Source: Curtobacterium sp. 9128
Lineage (GTDB): Bacteria > Actinomycetota > Actinomycetes > Actinomycetales > Microbacteriaceae
NCBI RefSeq assembly: GCF_900086645.1
Contig: NZ_LT576451.1
Coordinates: 310,001 to 374,000 of the forward strand
DNA length: 64,000 bases
Direction of reading: 5' to 3'
Part shown: positions 8,801 through 16,588 of the stretch, piece after piece
Layout of the letters: each line of letters starts with the position of its first letter
Numbering within the stretch: the first letter of the stretch is position 1
Program-made: the position numbers and the translations under genes
The notes under the pieces: generated by a model
Database searches by the model: none
What the model saw: only the letters and a program-made list of their open reading frames with translations
Told to the model about the DNA's origin: nothing

Positions 8801-8806
8801 TAGGCT
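8801..8806 (+). promoter_or_regulatory. -10 TAGGCT of the EsxA-like gene
   Basis: This is the third identical TAGGCT in the locus, 92 nt before the ATG at 8899. The leader in between contains a G-rich/C-rich pairing (8845-8869) and the 12-bp palindrome at 8873. Confidence 0.5.
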
Positions 8807-8872
8807 GCTGCCGTCTGCCCCTCGGAAGAGGGTCAGGACCAATCGGGGGGTAGGTCGTTCGATCGCCCCAGG

Positions 8873-8884
8873 ACACACGTGTGT
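8873..8884. promoter_or_regulatory. Perfect 12-bp palindrome in the EsxA-like leader
   Basis: ACACACGTGTGT is self-complementary and lies just before the GGAGG ribosome site. It could be an operator or an RNA hairpin; no regulator is identified. Confidence 0.4.
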
Positions 8885-8898
8885 TTCTTGGAGGAACC

Positions 8899-9189
8899 AT
8901 GGCGGACATCCGCGTCACTTCGGAGTCGCTCTCAGGCGTCTCGAACCAGCTCCAGTCGGGCTCGCAGTCGATCGAGTCGCAGCTGCAGAACCTCAAGTCG
9001 CTCGTCGACGGCCTCGTCGGTGGCGACTGGTCGGGTGCCGCGTCCGGCTCGTTCCAGGACCTCTACCAGCAGTGGGACCAGTCGGCAGTTCAGCTGAAGG
9101 AGTCCCTCGCCGGCATCAGCCAGCTGCTCTCCCGCGCGGCGCTGTCGTACGAGGAGTCGGAGAACTCGATCTCGGGCACCTTCCGCTGA
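8899..9189 (+). CDS. WXG100-family protein (EsxA-like)
   Basis: The 96-aa protein has the canonical size and the helix-W-S-G-helix hairpin (W44-S45-G46 in GGDWSGAASGSF). It would be exported as a helical dimer and serve as an ESX substrate or adaptor for EssC. The start at ATG 8899 is set by GGAGGAACC; an in-frame GTG at 8881 lies inside the leader palindrome. It has its own promoter (8801) and is followed by a strong hairpin (9205-9234), so it may be produced in excess over the downstream genes. The classic C-terminal YxxxD/E signal may be the YEESE near residue 84. Confidence 0.9.
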   Translation: MADIRVTSESLSGVSNQLQSGSQSIESQLQNLKSLVDGLVGGDWSGAASGSFQDLYQQWDQSAVQLKESLAGISQLLSRAALSYEESENSISGTFR

Positions 9190-9204
9190 TCGACGGCCAC
9201 TGAC

Positions 9205-9234
9205 GGCGAGCTGTTCCCCCGGGAACGGCTCGCC
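9205..9234 (+). terminator. Hairpin after the EsxA-like gene
   Basis: GGCGAGC pairs with GCTCGCC, and inside it GTTCCC pairs with GGGAAC. There is no U tract. A partial terminator or mRNA-stabilising hairpin would uncouple EsxA-like levels from the effector genes. Confidence 0.6.
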
Positions 9235-9254
9235 GCTCCAGCAGGGGGAACGAA

Positions 9255-9665
9255 ATGGTGCAGTACCGGGTCCGACCGGAGAGCCTCGGCGAAGTCGCCC
9301 AGATGCTCCGCTCCGTGGTCGCGACGTTCGACGGCCACATCTCCGAGACGGACGCCGCAGTGCGGAACGTGGTCGACACTGCCTGGAAGGGCGAGGACGC
9401 GACCGCCTTCCAGAGCACCTGGGGCGAGTTCCAGGCGAGTTCGGCGGTGCTCCGGGGTGTCCTGGAGAGCCTCGCCGTCCGCCTCATGAGCGCGGAGACG
9501 GCGTACCACGGCAACGAGACCTCGCTCGGTGGTGCCTTCGCCGACACCCGGAGCCAGCTCACCCCGCAGACGGCCCGCGACAAGGCCGGCCTGTCCGACC
9601 GGGTCACGGCCGACGAACAGCGTGCCGAAGCGGTCTGGACCGACCTCGAGGAGGACCGCACGTGA
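9255..9665 (+). CDS. WXG100-like protein with C-terminal extension
   Basis: This 136-aa helical protein carries W44-K45-G46 (DTAWKGEDATAF) between two predicted helices. About 40 residues beyond the usual WXG100 length are charged and helical. It is likely a secretion partner that forms a heterodimer with the neighbouring 103-aa protein or with the N-terminus of the effector. GCAGGGGG before the ATG is the ribosome site. The stop overlaps the next GTG (GTGA), so the two are coupled. Confidence 0.8.
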   Translation: MVQYRVRPESLGEVAQMLRSVVATFDGHISETDAAVRNVVDTAWKGEDATAFQSTWGEFQASSAVLRGVLESLAVRLMSAETAYHGNETSLGGAFADTRSQLTPQTARDKAGLSDRVTADEQRAEAVWTDLEEDRT

Positions 9666-9973
9666 GCGACCAGCAGGCGGACATGGAGAGCCTCCGCCAC
9701 CTCGTCGACAGCATGCAGCGCCTGCACGACTACTGCGCGCTGCTCCAGCAGGGTGCGACCACCTTCGCGTACATCCTGCCGAACGAGTGGCAGGGCCCGG
9801 CGATGAGCGCGTTCATCGCCAGCTTCGAGCAGTGGAACGCCGGCGCCGGGGCGCTGACGTCGTCAGCTGGTGACCTGCAAGAGCGCGCCCACGCGATCGA
9901 GGCCACGTACCAGGCCACCATCGACGCACTCGACCAGTCGTGGTCCAAGTTCCAGGGGGAGATCAGCGGATGA
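9662..9973 (+). CDS. WXG100-like protein, effector partner
   Basis: This 103-aa helical hairpin protein has W43-Q44-G45 (NEWQGPAMSAFIASF). It overlaps the upstream W-x-G gene and the downstream effector by 4 nt each, so the three are translated as a coupled block. Small helical proteins encoded directly before LXG/WXG toxins commonly act as their targeting partners; that role is inferred here. A single Cys lies at residue 25. Confidence 0.8.
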   Translation: MSDQQADMESLRHLVDSMQRLHDYCALLQQGATTFAYILPNEWQGPAMSAFIASFEQWNAGAGALTSSAGDLQERAHAIEATYQATIDALDQSWSKFQGEISG

Positions 9974-12900
9974 CGATGGTCCGGCTCAACGCCTTCGGCC
10001 TCGCGGCCGACGGCGACGACGTCTCTGGCGTCGCACACGACATCTCGACCGCGTGGAGCACGCTCCACTCGGCGCTCCACGGCACCGCAGGCATGGCCGG
10101 CGACGATGAGAGCGCCGAAGAGTTCGCCCACGTCTACGACAGCCAGGCGAAGAGCGCTGCGACGTCTGCGAAGAACCTCGTCGGGATGCTCGCCGCGTTC
10201 GAGACACTCCTCGCCGGCACCGGCTCGGCGTACAAGGACGCCGAGATCGCGAGTGCAGGGCAGCAGGGCGGTTCCGGGATCGCCATCCCATCGAGCGACT
10301 TCGCGGTCGCCACCGATCTTCCGTCTTCGCTCGGGGCCGGCTGGCCGGGCGGGTGGGGCAAGGTCGAAGACGTCCTGCAGGACGCGCTCCGGGCGATCGG
10401 CGTGCAGCTCCCCCAGGGCGACCCCGACAAGCTCTCCTCCGCCGCGGAGTCGTGGAACTCGTACGAATCGTCCCTGCGGACCGCCTCGAACCGCCTCAGC
10501 GGGGGGCTCGCGCAAGTCAACGCCGCAGACATCCCGCAGAAGGCCACGATCCTCGCCGCGAAACAGACGATGTCCGGGCACATCGGCACCGCCGCCGACG
10601 CCGCGACGGGCGCCGCCGCATCGCTGAAGCAGATCAAGGCGAACTACGACCAGGCCGCCGAGGAGATCCGCTCGATGATCGAGCAGCTCCTCGCCGAACT
10701 CGCCGTCGACGTCGGCATCAGCATCGCGCTGTCCTTCGTGACGTTCGGCCTCGGTGCGCTCGCCGGCGCCGCGAACGGCGCCCGACTCGTCATCACCTGG
10801 GCAAACCGCATCGCCGGCGTCATCCGGAAGCTCGCACTGCTCAACAAGATCCACGCGGAGCAGTTCCTCAAGGCCGCGAACATGCTGCGCAAGCTCGAGC
10901 ACGGCTCCTTCGTGACGCGGTTCACCTACGAGACCGTCAAGGGCACGATCAGCGGCACCGCTGCCCCCATCATCGTCAACGCCCTGCACGGCAAGGGCAC
11001 GTCGATGAACGACATCATCGCGACTGCAGCCGGCTCCGTCGTCGGTGGCGCGTTCGGTGGGTTCGGCGGCGCCGCGCTGAGTCGCGTCGGTCGGGGTGCT
11101 GCGAACGAAGCGGCCGGAACCGTCGCGCCGACGTTCTGGAAGGCCACCGCGGTCGAAGGTGCCAAGAGCGCCGCGACCGGTGCGGTCGGCGGAGCTGCCG
11201 GCGGCGTCACCCAGGACGGCCTCGCTGCGGTCATGGACCCGGAGAACCACCACTTCAACGTCCTGCAGTCGCTCGCCGGTGGCACGGTGCTCGGGACCGT
11301 CGGCGGTGCCACGATCGGTGCCGGAAGCCACGCCGTCTCCACCGGGTGGCACCACGTCACCGGTGGCGGACACTCTTCGGGCGACGGCGGGACGGTCGAC
11401 GTCGACGTGACGCCCGTCGACGCGTCGACGAACGTGGACACGAGTTCCTCGTCGAGCGCGCCCGCGGCTCCCGCAGCCGACACGGGGTCGCACGCTCCGA
11501 GCATCGAGCAGAGTGCACCCGTCGCCGGTGGGAACGCCGCCGCAGCGCCCAGTCATGCCGGTGGCGGCGATCGCCCGCACATCGACGGGTCGCAGACGCC
11601 AGTCGTGAACGAGTCCGCGCAGGCGAGCACCTCGGCGCACGGCGCGGGTGAGCGGCCGCACATCGACGGGTCGCAGACGCCCGTGGTCAACGAGGCAGCG
11701 CACGCCGGGTCGACGGCGGACGGCGCCGGGAACCACGTGGCGGTCGACCACGTGGACGCGCCAGCGCACGTCGAGACGCCCGCGCATGACGGCGCGTCGG
11801 CGCACGCCGATGGCCCGACCGCTCCGCATGAGGCAGCGCCGTCTCACGGAGGACCGAGCGACGGTACCCCCGCTCACGACACCACCGGGACGCACGAGAC
11901 GACCGCGGGGCACAGCGCGGCGTCCGGCCACGAGCCGAGCGGCACCCACGACGGCACGACTGCTCCCGCGACGCCGAACGCGGCTGAACACAGCAGCGCT
12001 GCTGATCACAGCACCGCGGCCGACGACGCTCCCACGTCCGGAGCGGACAGTAGCCCCACGACGCAGGTCGACGCGACGCAAACGCATGCTTCGGCTGAGT
12101 CGCCCACAGTGGTGGAAGGCGGAGAGCAGACAACCCACACGGCAGGCGAGACGTCGAACTCGGCTCCGCAAGAGAACCTCAGCGCCGGGACCATCCGATC
12201 GGACGTCGCGGATTCGGGCGCGCCCTCACACGCGGACATCACATCGGCAGAGTCGCGTATCGCGCACGACCCATCAAGCTCGGCGCCTCATGACGCTGCC
12301 CCATCGCAGACCACCCGCGACGCTGCTTCTGACGAGAACGCGGTCTCAGCTCCTACCGAAGGGCATGACGGCGGCCGCGCGGTCGGGACAGACGATCACT
12401 CGCCCCTCGGCGCCGGCTCGAACCACCTGGCGAGCGCAGGGGGCGCTGCGGCCGCAGGCGCGGTCGCGACGCACCCGTCGGTCTCACGCGGAGCCGCGCC
12501 TGCCACGGCCGGCCAAGGCGGGCACGGACAGGATGCCGCTCCCGCCACATCGGCAACAGAGTCCGAGACGGCCGCTGGCGAACGAGGAACGGCCACCACG
12601 GACTCTGACGGCCCCACCAACGGAGAGGACCTCCGTACGCGGCACCTCACGACGTACACCCGTTCGGAGTTGGATCGCGTCGCATCGCTCAACGATGCGG
12701 ACCGGACCATCCTGCCCGGCGAGGAACTCCGGAAGGTCCTCGATCCGAAGGACGTCAAAGCAGCGATCGGTGAACGTTTCGATCTCGAAGCCCGCGACTC
12801 GTACGGCCCTGTCACAGAATCGCAGTACGGCGCTCCCGCGAACGCGCGTGGGTTCCACGCGCGCGCGTCGGCCTCGACCACGACCCGTGCGGACGAGTTC

Positions 12901-13458
12901 CGCGCGAGCCTGGGCCTGAACTACTCGGGCACGCCGTACTCCGGCCAACCAGACCAGCCCATCTTCTTCCTCGACCACCGGGTGAGCGGCGCAACGGCCG
13001 CTCGGTTCATCTCGGAAGACGAGCCCCTCCAGATGGTGCGAGAAGTCGCGGCCGCACGACCGGATTGGGACGACCTCTCCACTGCGCAACGGCGCGAGGT
13101 CATCGAGCAGGGGTACCGGGACACCGAGCTGTACTCAGGACTCGACCCGGACGCGGCATCGGACTTCCGAGGTCACCTCGATGCGCGCGTCGCGGATGCG
13201 CTGAAACCCTTCCCGATCGGCGGCGCTGAAGCGGACGCGTCGACGAATCCGTATCGCGGGAACGGTTGGGCCGGCATCGACGGGTACGCCACGCGTGAAT
13301 TCAGCGCACGCAACGAGGGCGGAGTTCCGTGGGGGACGTTGCCCGAGATCACGGACGGTGCGACGATCTCCGTCCGTCGCAACGGGGAGCCGGATCATGT
13401 GCTCGCAGTCTTCCACCGCATCTCGCCCACCGAGGGCGAGTGGCTCCCGCTTTGGTGA
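9970..13458 (+). CDS. Large polymorphic-toxin-like T7SS effector
   Basis: This 1162-aa protein starts with a WXG/LXG-like helical targeting domain (1-110) containing MAGDDESAEEFAHVYD. A second helical region, a hydrophobic segment (about 244-285, ISIALSFVTFGLGALAG) and Gly-zipper helices (about 347-372) follow. Next comes a long His/Ala/Thr/Ser-rich linker (about 473-888), then a compact C-terminal domain (about 889-1162) ending GEWLPLW. The layout is that of a secreted toxin with a variable C-terminal warhead. The warhead has no TNT, ADP-ribosyltransferase, nuclease or deaminase motif that I can see. The start ATG overlaps the upstream stop and has GGGGGAG 9 nt before it. The stop overlaps the next gene, the likely immunity position. 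The toxin role is inferred from architecture and context. Confidence 0.8.
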   Translation: MTMVRLNAFGLAADGDDVSGVAHDISTAWSTLHSALHGTAGMAGDDESAEEFAHVYDSQAKSAATSAKNLVGMLAAFETLLAGTGSAYKDAEIASAGQQGGSGIAIPSSDFAVATDLPSSLGAGWPGGWGKVEDVLQDALRAIGVQLPQGDPDKLSSAAESWNSYESSLRTASNRLSGGLAQVNAADIPQKATILAAKQTMSGHIGTAADAATGAAASLKQIKANYDQAAEEIRSMIEQLLAELAVDVGISIALSFVTFGLGALAGAANGARLVITWANRIAGVIRKLALLNKIHAEQFLKAANMLRKLEHGSFVTRFTYETVKGTISGTAAPIIVNALHGKGTSMNDIIATAAGSVVGGAFGGFGGAALSRVGRGAANEAAGTVAPTFWKATAVEGAKSAATGAVGGAAGGVTQDGLAAVMDPENHHFNVLQSLAGGTVLGTVGGATIGAGSHAVSTGWHHVTGGGHSSGDGGTVDVDVTPVDASTNVDTSSSSSAPAAPAADTGSHAPSIEQSAPVAGGNAAAAPSHAGGGDRPHIDGSQTPVVNESAQASTSAHGAGERPHIDGSQTPVVNEAAHAGSTADGAGNHVAVDHVDAPAHVETPAHDGASAHADGPTAPHEAAPSHGGPSDGTPAHDTTGTHETTAGHSAASGHEPSGTHDGTTAPATPNAAEHSSAADHSTAADDAPTSGADSSPTTQVDATQTHASAESPTVVEGGEQTTHTAGETSNSAPQENLSAGTIRSDVADSGAPSHADITSAESRIAHDPSSSAPHDAAPSQTTRDAASDENAVSAPTEGHDGGRAVGTDDHSPLGAGSNHLASAGGAAAAGAVATHPSVSRGAAPATAGQGGHGQDAAPATSATESETAAGERGTATTDSDGPTNGEDLRTRHLTTYTRSELDRVASLNDADRTILPGEELRKVLDPKDVKAAIGERFDLEARDSYGPVTESQYGAPANARGFHARASASTTTRADEFRASLGLNYSGTPYSGQPDQPIFFLDHRVSGATAARFISEDEPLQMVREVAAARPDWDDLSTAQRREVIEQGYRDTELYSGLDPDAASDFRGHLDARVADALKPFPIGGAEADASTNPYRGNGWAGIDGYATREFSARNEGGVPWGTLPEITDGATISVRRNGEPDHVLAVFHRISPTEGEWLPLW
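11571..11694 (+). repeat. 81-bp tandem repeat in the effector linker
   Basis: A stretch encoding RPHIDGSQTPVVNE occurs twice with an 81-bp (27-residue) offset, at 11578 and 11659. It lies in the low-complexity His-rich linker between the membrane part and the C-terminal domain. Confidence 0.75.
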
Positions 13459-14471
13459 CTCCCGTCTCACGGCCGATCACGCTGCGAGTCGTCGGTCGTG
13501 AGGGAGCTGCGCAGCAGATCGACGCATTTGCGGACGTCTACGCGTGGTGGCACGGACTGTCGGTCCGGCTGGCCCACGACGTCGCCGACCGGCTGATCGG
13601 CGAGGGACAGAGTGGCCAGGCAGAGGTCGAACGTGCAGGCGCCCAGCTGCTCGATCGAAGCGGTGACTTCCTGGTCGAGCTCGACGACCGCGAAAGAGAG
13701 CTCGTCGGGCTGCGAACCCGGATCGTTGTCCAGCACCCGGTCGACTCACGGCCGGTTCTGGATCGCAGCGCGCTCCCGGTTCTGGACCTGCCGACGGTGT
13801 TCTCCAGGACGACGCTCCTCGGGAGCTTCCGCGGAGCGGACGCGGAGCTGGTGGCAGAAGACGACGACGCAGTCTTGCTGCACGTGTCGTCCGGACCGAT
13901 GCCTGCCAGTGGACTGCTGTTCGGCCGCTCCGGCGCATGGCGCGGGTGGGTGAAGCGAGAGGACTTCCTCACGACGAATGCGAAGACGGTCGTTTGGGGT
14001 GGCGCATCCGCGCCCGGGGTGCGCGTCGGCACATGGGTCGAGGTCGACGGACGTCTGTACCCGCTCCGGTTCCCGGACCGGGACGGCCCCCTCGCAGCGC
14101 TCGACTCGAGCTTCCCGGAGTTCCCACGAGTCTCCGTAGCGAGCCCTCGGGTCGGAGCGTCTGCGGCCGTGCCGTGGTCGGCCGTCATCGCGGCACCGGT
14201 CTTCGGCGCAACAGCTGAAGTGTCGGGAGTCCCCGTCCAGCTCGACGCCTCAGTGTGGCCGTGGCGCGCGGACTCCATCCGTGTCAAGTCATCCGAGCCG
14301 TTCCCCGAACGTGCTCCGGACGGGTACGCGTGGCGTCTGCCGGGCTCGGATCCGACCGTCGCACACGTTCGGTACGTCGACCTCGATCAGTTGTCCTCGC
14401 CTGACGAGCACGCCACGTTCCGTCACATGTCGTACACGAACGGTTCTTCCCACTGGCGATCCGTCTCCTAG
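13455..14471 (+). CDS. Unknown protein in the immunity-gene position
   Basis: This 338-aa soluble protein overlaps the effector by 4 nt (GTGA), the position where immunity genes of polymorphic toxins usually lie. No signal peptide or membrane helix is visible. It contains DVYAWWHGLSVRL near residue 28, closely matching DVTAWWKGIPVSV in the protein at 15457. Both also share a later G-x-[WY]-x-x-V-[DN]-G block, so they are probably distant relatives. I do not recognise the family. An immunity function is inference from position; it could equally be a chaperone or a second effector part. The upstream open frame to 13329 is ignored in favour of the coupled GTG. Confidence 0.7.
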   Translation: MTPVSRPITLRVVGREGAAQQIDAFADVYAWWHGLSVRLAHDVADRLIGEGQSGQAEVERAGAQLLDRSGDFLVELDDRERELVGLRTRIVVQHPVDSRPVLDRSALPVLDLPTVFSRTTLLGSFRGADAELVAEDDDAVLLHVSSGPMPASGLLFGRSGAWRGWVKREDFLTTNAKTVVWGGASAPGVRVGTWVEVDGRLYPLRFPDRDGPLAALDSSFPEFPRVSVASPRVGASAAVPWSAVIAAPVFGATAEVSGVPVQLDASVWPWRADSIRVKSSEPFPERAPDGYAWRLPGSDPTVAHVRYVDLDQLSSPDEHATFRHMSYTNGSSHWRSVS

Positions 14472-14510
14472 GGTGGTCACAAACCCAAGATCGATTCCGA
14501 GGTCACACGA

Positions 14511-15452
14511 ATGAGCGAGCGCGCGGTCGTCCAGAAGGCACTCACGCCTGCGATGTCGGACGCCATCTTCCGATCGAGCTACGAGCGGATCGCCGGGTAC
14601 GTCGTCCCCGCCGACGATGTCAACGGTGTCGCTGGGATCCCTGACCTCCTCAGCCTCCATGGGCTGCGCTTCCCCGGTTCACCGTTCCACGACGAACTCT
14701 CCCAGGTCGACGTCCTCCGATTCCCCTCGGGATCCAACCTCAACGCCCAGCGAGCCCTCGGCGGCACGAGCGCGGAGGAAGCACAGCGAAACGGCGGCAC
14801 GTTCGTCGAGCACCCCCCGTTCAACGGTACGGGTTTCGCTGCCCTGGACCGCCCTGCGGTTCCGGTCTACTGGGTACCGACACACCGTCCGCCGGTCGGA
14901 ACCGAGTTGTGGCGGTACGAGGTCAGCGGCTCGTCGAGGTTCCTCGCTCGTTACGGAGGCGTCGCGGTCGGATGGACATTCCGGCAGGACCTCGAGGCTC
15001 GCCGGCCAGCCCACGGGCGAGACCTCAGCCGCTTCACCGGTGGTCTTGCGCGGATAGCCGGGGAGGTGTTCCTCGCCGATCTCGTCGAGGACGGTGTCGA
15101 TGTCGTTGCCAGTGGGTCCGACGTGGCGCCGTTCCTTTCGCCGTCGGACAACGGACTGCACGTCGCACATCTGGCGCTCGATGCAATTGAGGAGTACTTC
15201 GAACTCGATGTCCGGGCGAACTTCAACGGCATCGACTTCCGCGTCACCGGGCAACGTCACGACACCCGATCCGGCGCAGTGCTCGAAGCCACGAGCCTCA
15301 CGCACAACGTCCAGATCTTAGAGGCGCTCGGGTTGACGAAGATCGACGCTGGCGTCTACGAGGCCGACCTGCCGCACGAACTCCTCGACACCGCGCACAC
15401 CGAGCAGGTCCAACTCCCTGGCTGGCCCGGAACGACCCGGCAGCCGAGCTGA
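14511..15452 (+). CDS. Unknown protein downstream of the T7SS effector
   Basis: This 313-aa soluble protein has no recognisable domain. Visible features are PVYWVPTHRPPVGTELWRYE (about 123-142) and ARYGGVAVGWTFRQDL, which suggest a beta-rich fold, followed by helical and beta segments. It lies 39 nt after the previous gene and 4 nt before the next, so it belongs to the same unit. It holds an in-frame TTA leucine codon at 15318, very rare in this base composition. That hints at recent acquisition or at expression control. Possible roles are a second effector or an immunity-related protein; neither is shown. Confidence 0.65.
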   Translation: MSERAVVQKALTPAMSDAIFRSSYERIAGYVVPADDVNGVAGIPDLLSLHGLRFPGSPFHDELSQVDVLRFPSGSNLNAQRALGGTSAEEAQRNGGTFVEHPPFNGTGFAALDRPAVPVYWVPTHRPPVGTELWRYEVSGSSRFLARYGGVAVGWTFRQDLEARRPAHGRDLSRFTGGLARIAGEVFLADLVEDGVDVVASGSDVAPFLSPSDNGLHVAHLALDAIEEYFELDVRANFNGIDFRVTGQRHDTRSGAVLEATSLTHNVQILEALGLTKIDAGVYEADLPHELLDTAHTEQVQLPGWPGTTRQPS

Positions 15453-15456
15453 GCGG

Positions 15457-16554
15457 GTGCTGCACCACACGGTCGACGGCGCTCCGACGATCCGGCGCGT
15501 CTACTCGGCGTCGCCGGATCGTCTCCTCGAATCCGAGATCCGATCGTTCGATGGCTCGACAGCGCCACCGGAACTCGTGCAGCGCGACGTCACCGCATGG
15601 TGGAAGGGGATCCCGGTCTCGGTCGCGTTCAACGAGAACACGATCACGCTCCGCGGCTGGGCAGACACCGTGTGGCTCGAGGCCAACAGCGTCCTGCCGC
15701 TCGACGACCGGGCCGGGTGGTTCGCGATCCGCGTCCCCGACCTCTCGGCAGTCTCCGGGCTGCGCACGGTGGTTTCCACATCCTCATGGGCGGACGAGTC
15801 AGGCGAGTACGGACCGTACGCGGTGACAGGCGAGCGCCTCGCCGACTTCGATCCGCACCCGGCCGAAGACCTCCGCGAGGTCGCCTGGACGCGTTCCGAC
15901 GGCGGCGAGCACGTTGGAACGGTGGAGTGGAGGCGCGCGCTCGGGTACTTCCAGAACGAGCCCGTTGACGTCCTCGCGTCGAACGGCGGGCAGCTCTGGG
16001 TGACCGTCCCGGACACGAACCCGCTCGCAGCGCGCGGGGAACGCATCACCGACGCGCCGTTCACCGACCTGTACCGCGGCCGCTCAGCGCTCTGGCTGCC
16101 GCGCGACGACGTCGGGCCGGTCGCGCCGTACACGATGACCATAGAGCAGCAGGGACCGCTGCAGCGCACCCGCGGGTCCTACGCACGGGTCAACGGGCTG
16201 TGGCGTCCGATCGACTCGACGAACGCCGCCGTCGCCGGGGACCGCCTGCCCCGGTTCGTCCAGACCCTGTCGCCACTGCCCGAGCACCCCGACGACGCAT
16301 TCGTGTTCGCGTTCCGAGCACCGACCGCGGCTGATGACGTCACGTCGGAACGAACGGCACCGGGTACGGTCCGCGTCGACGGTGCCGAGGTCGAGCTCGC
16401 GGAGCCGTACTCGGCGTGGAACGGCTCCGACCGTCTTCGCGTGTACACGCAGGATGCACTCGAAGCAGTCGCCTCTGATGGCTTCGATCGCGAGACTTCG
16501 CACCTCAACCGCCGTCCGATCGCGACCGTCCGGAGCTTCGAGATCGACTACTGA
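15457..16554 (+). CDS. Unknown protein sharing the AWW-G motif with the immunity candidate
   Basis: This 365-aa soluble protein starts at GTG 15457, 4 nt after the preceding stop. It carries DVTAWWKGIPVSV near residue 48 and a beta-rich body (RVNGLWRPIDST near 246). It resembles the protein at 13455 in motif and probably in fold. No membrane or export signal is seen. As the last forward gene of the T7SS locus it may be a duplicated immunity-type protein or an orphan immunity gene against related toxins (inference). Confidence 0.65.
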   Translation: MLHHTVDGAPTIRRVYSASPDRLLESEIRSFDGSTAPPELVQRDVTAWWKGIPVSVAFNENTITLRGWADTVWLEANSVLPLDDRAGWFAIRVPDLSAVSGLRTVVSTSSWADESGEYGPYAVTGERLADFDPHPAEDLREVAWTRSDGGEHVGTVEWRRALGYFQNEPVDVLASNGGQLWVTVPDTNPLAARGERITDAPFTDLYRGRSALWLPRDDVGPVAPYTMTIEQQGPLQRTRGSYARVNGLWRPIDSTNAAVAGDRLPRFVQTLSPLPEHPDDAFVFAFRAPTAADDVTSERTAPGTVRVDGAEVELAEPYSAWNGSDRLRVYTQDALEAVASDGFDRETSHLNRRPIATVRSFEIDY

Positions 16555-16588
16555 CCCGCTCTGTTCGGAATGGTGCAGCAACAACGCG

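Noticed and set aside
9730..12171. 813-codon open frame antisense to the effector
   Set aside because: Arg/Val/Gly-rich shadow covering three coupled forward genes with good ribosome sites and recognisable W-x-G motifs.
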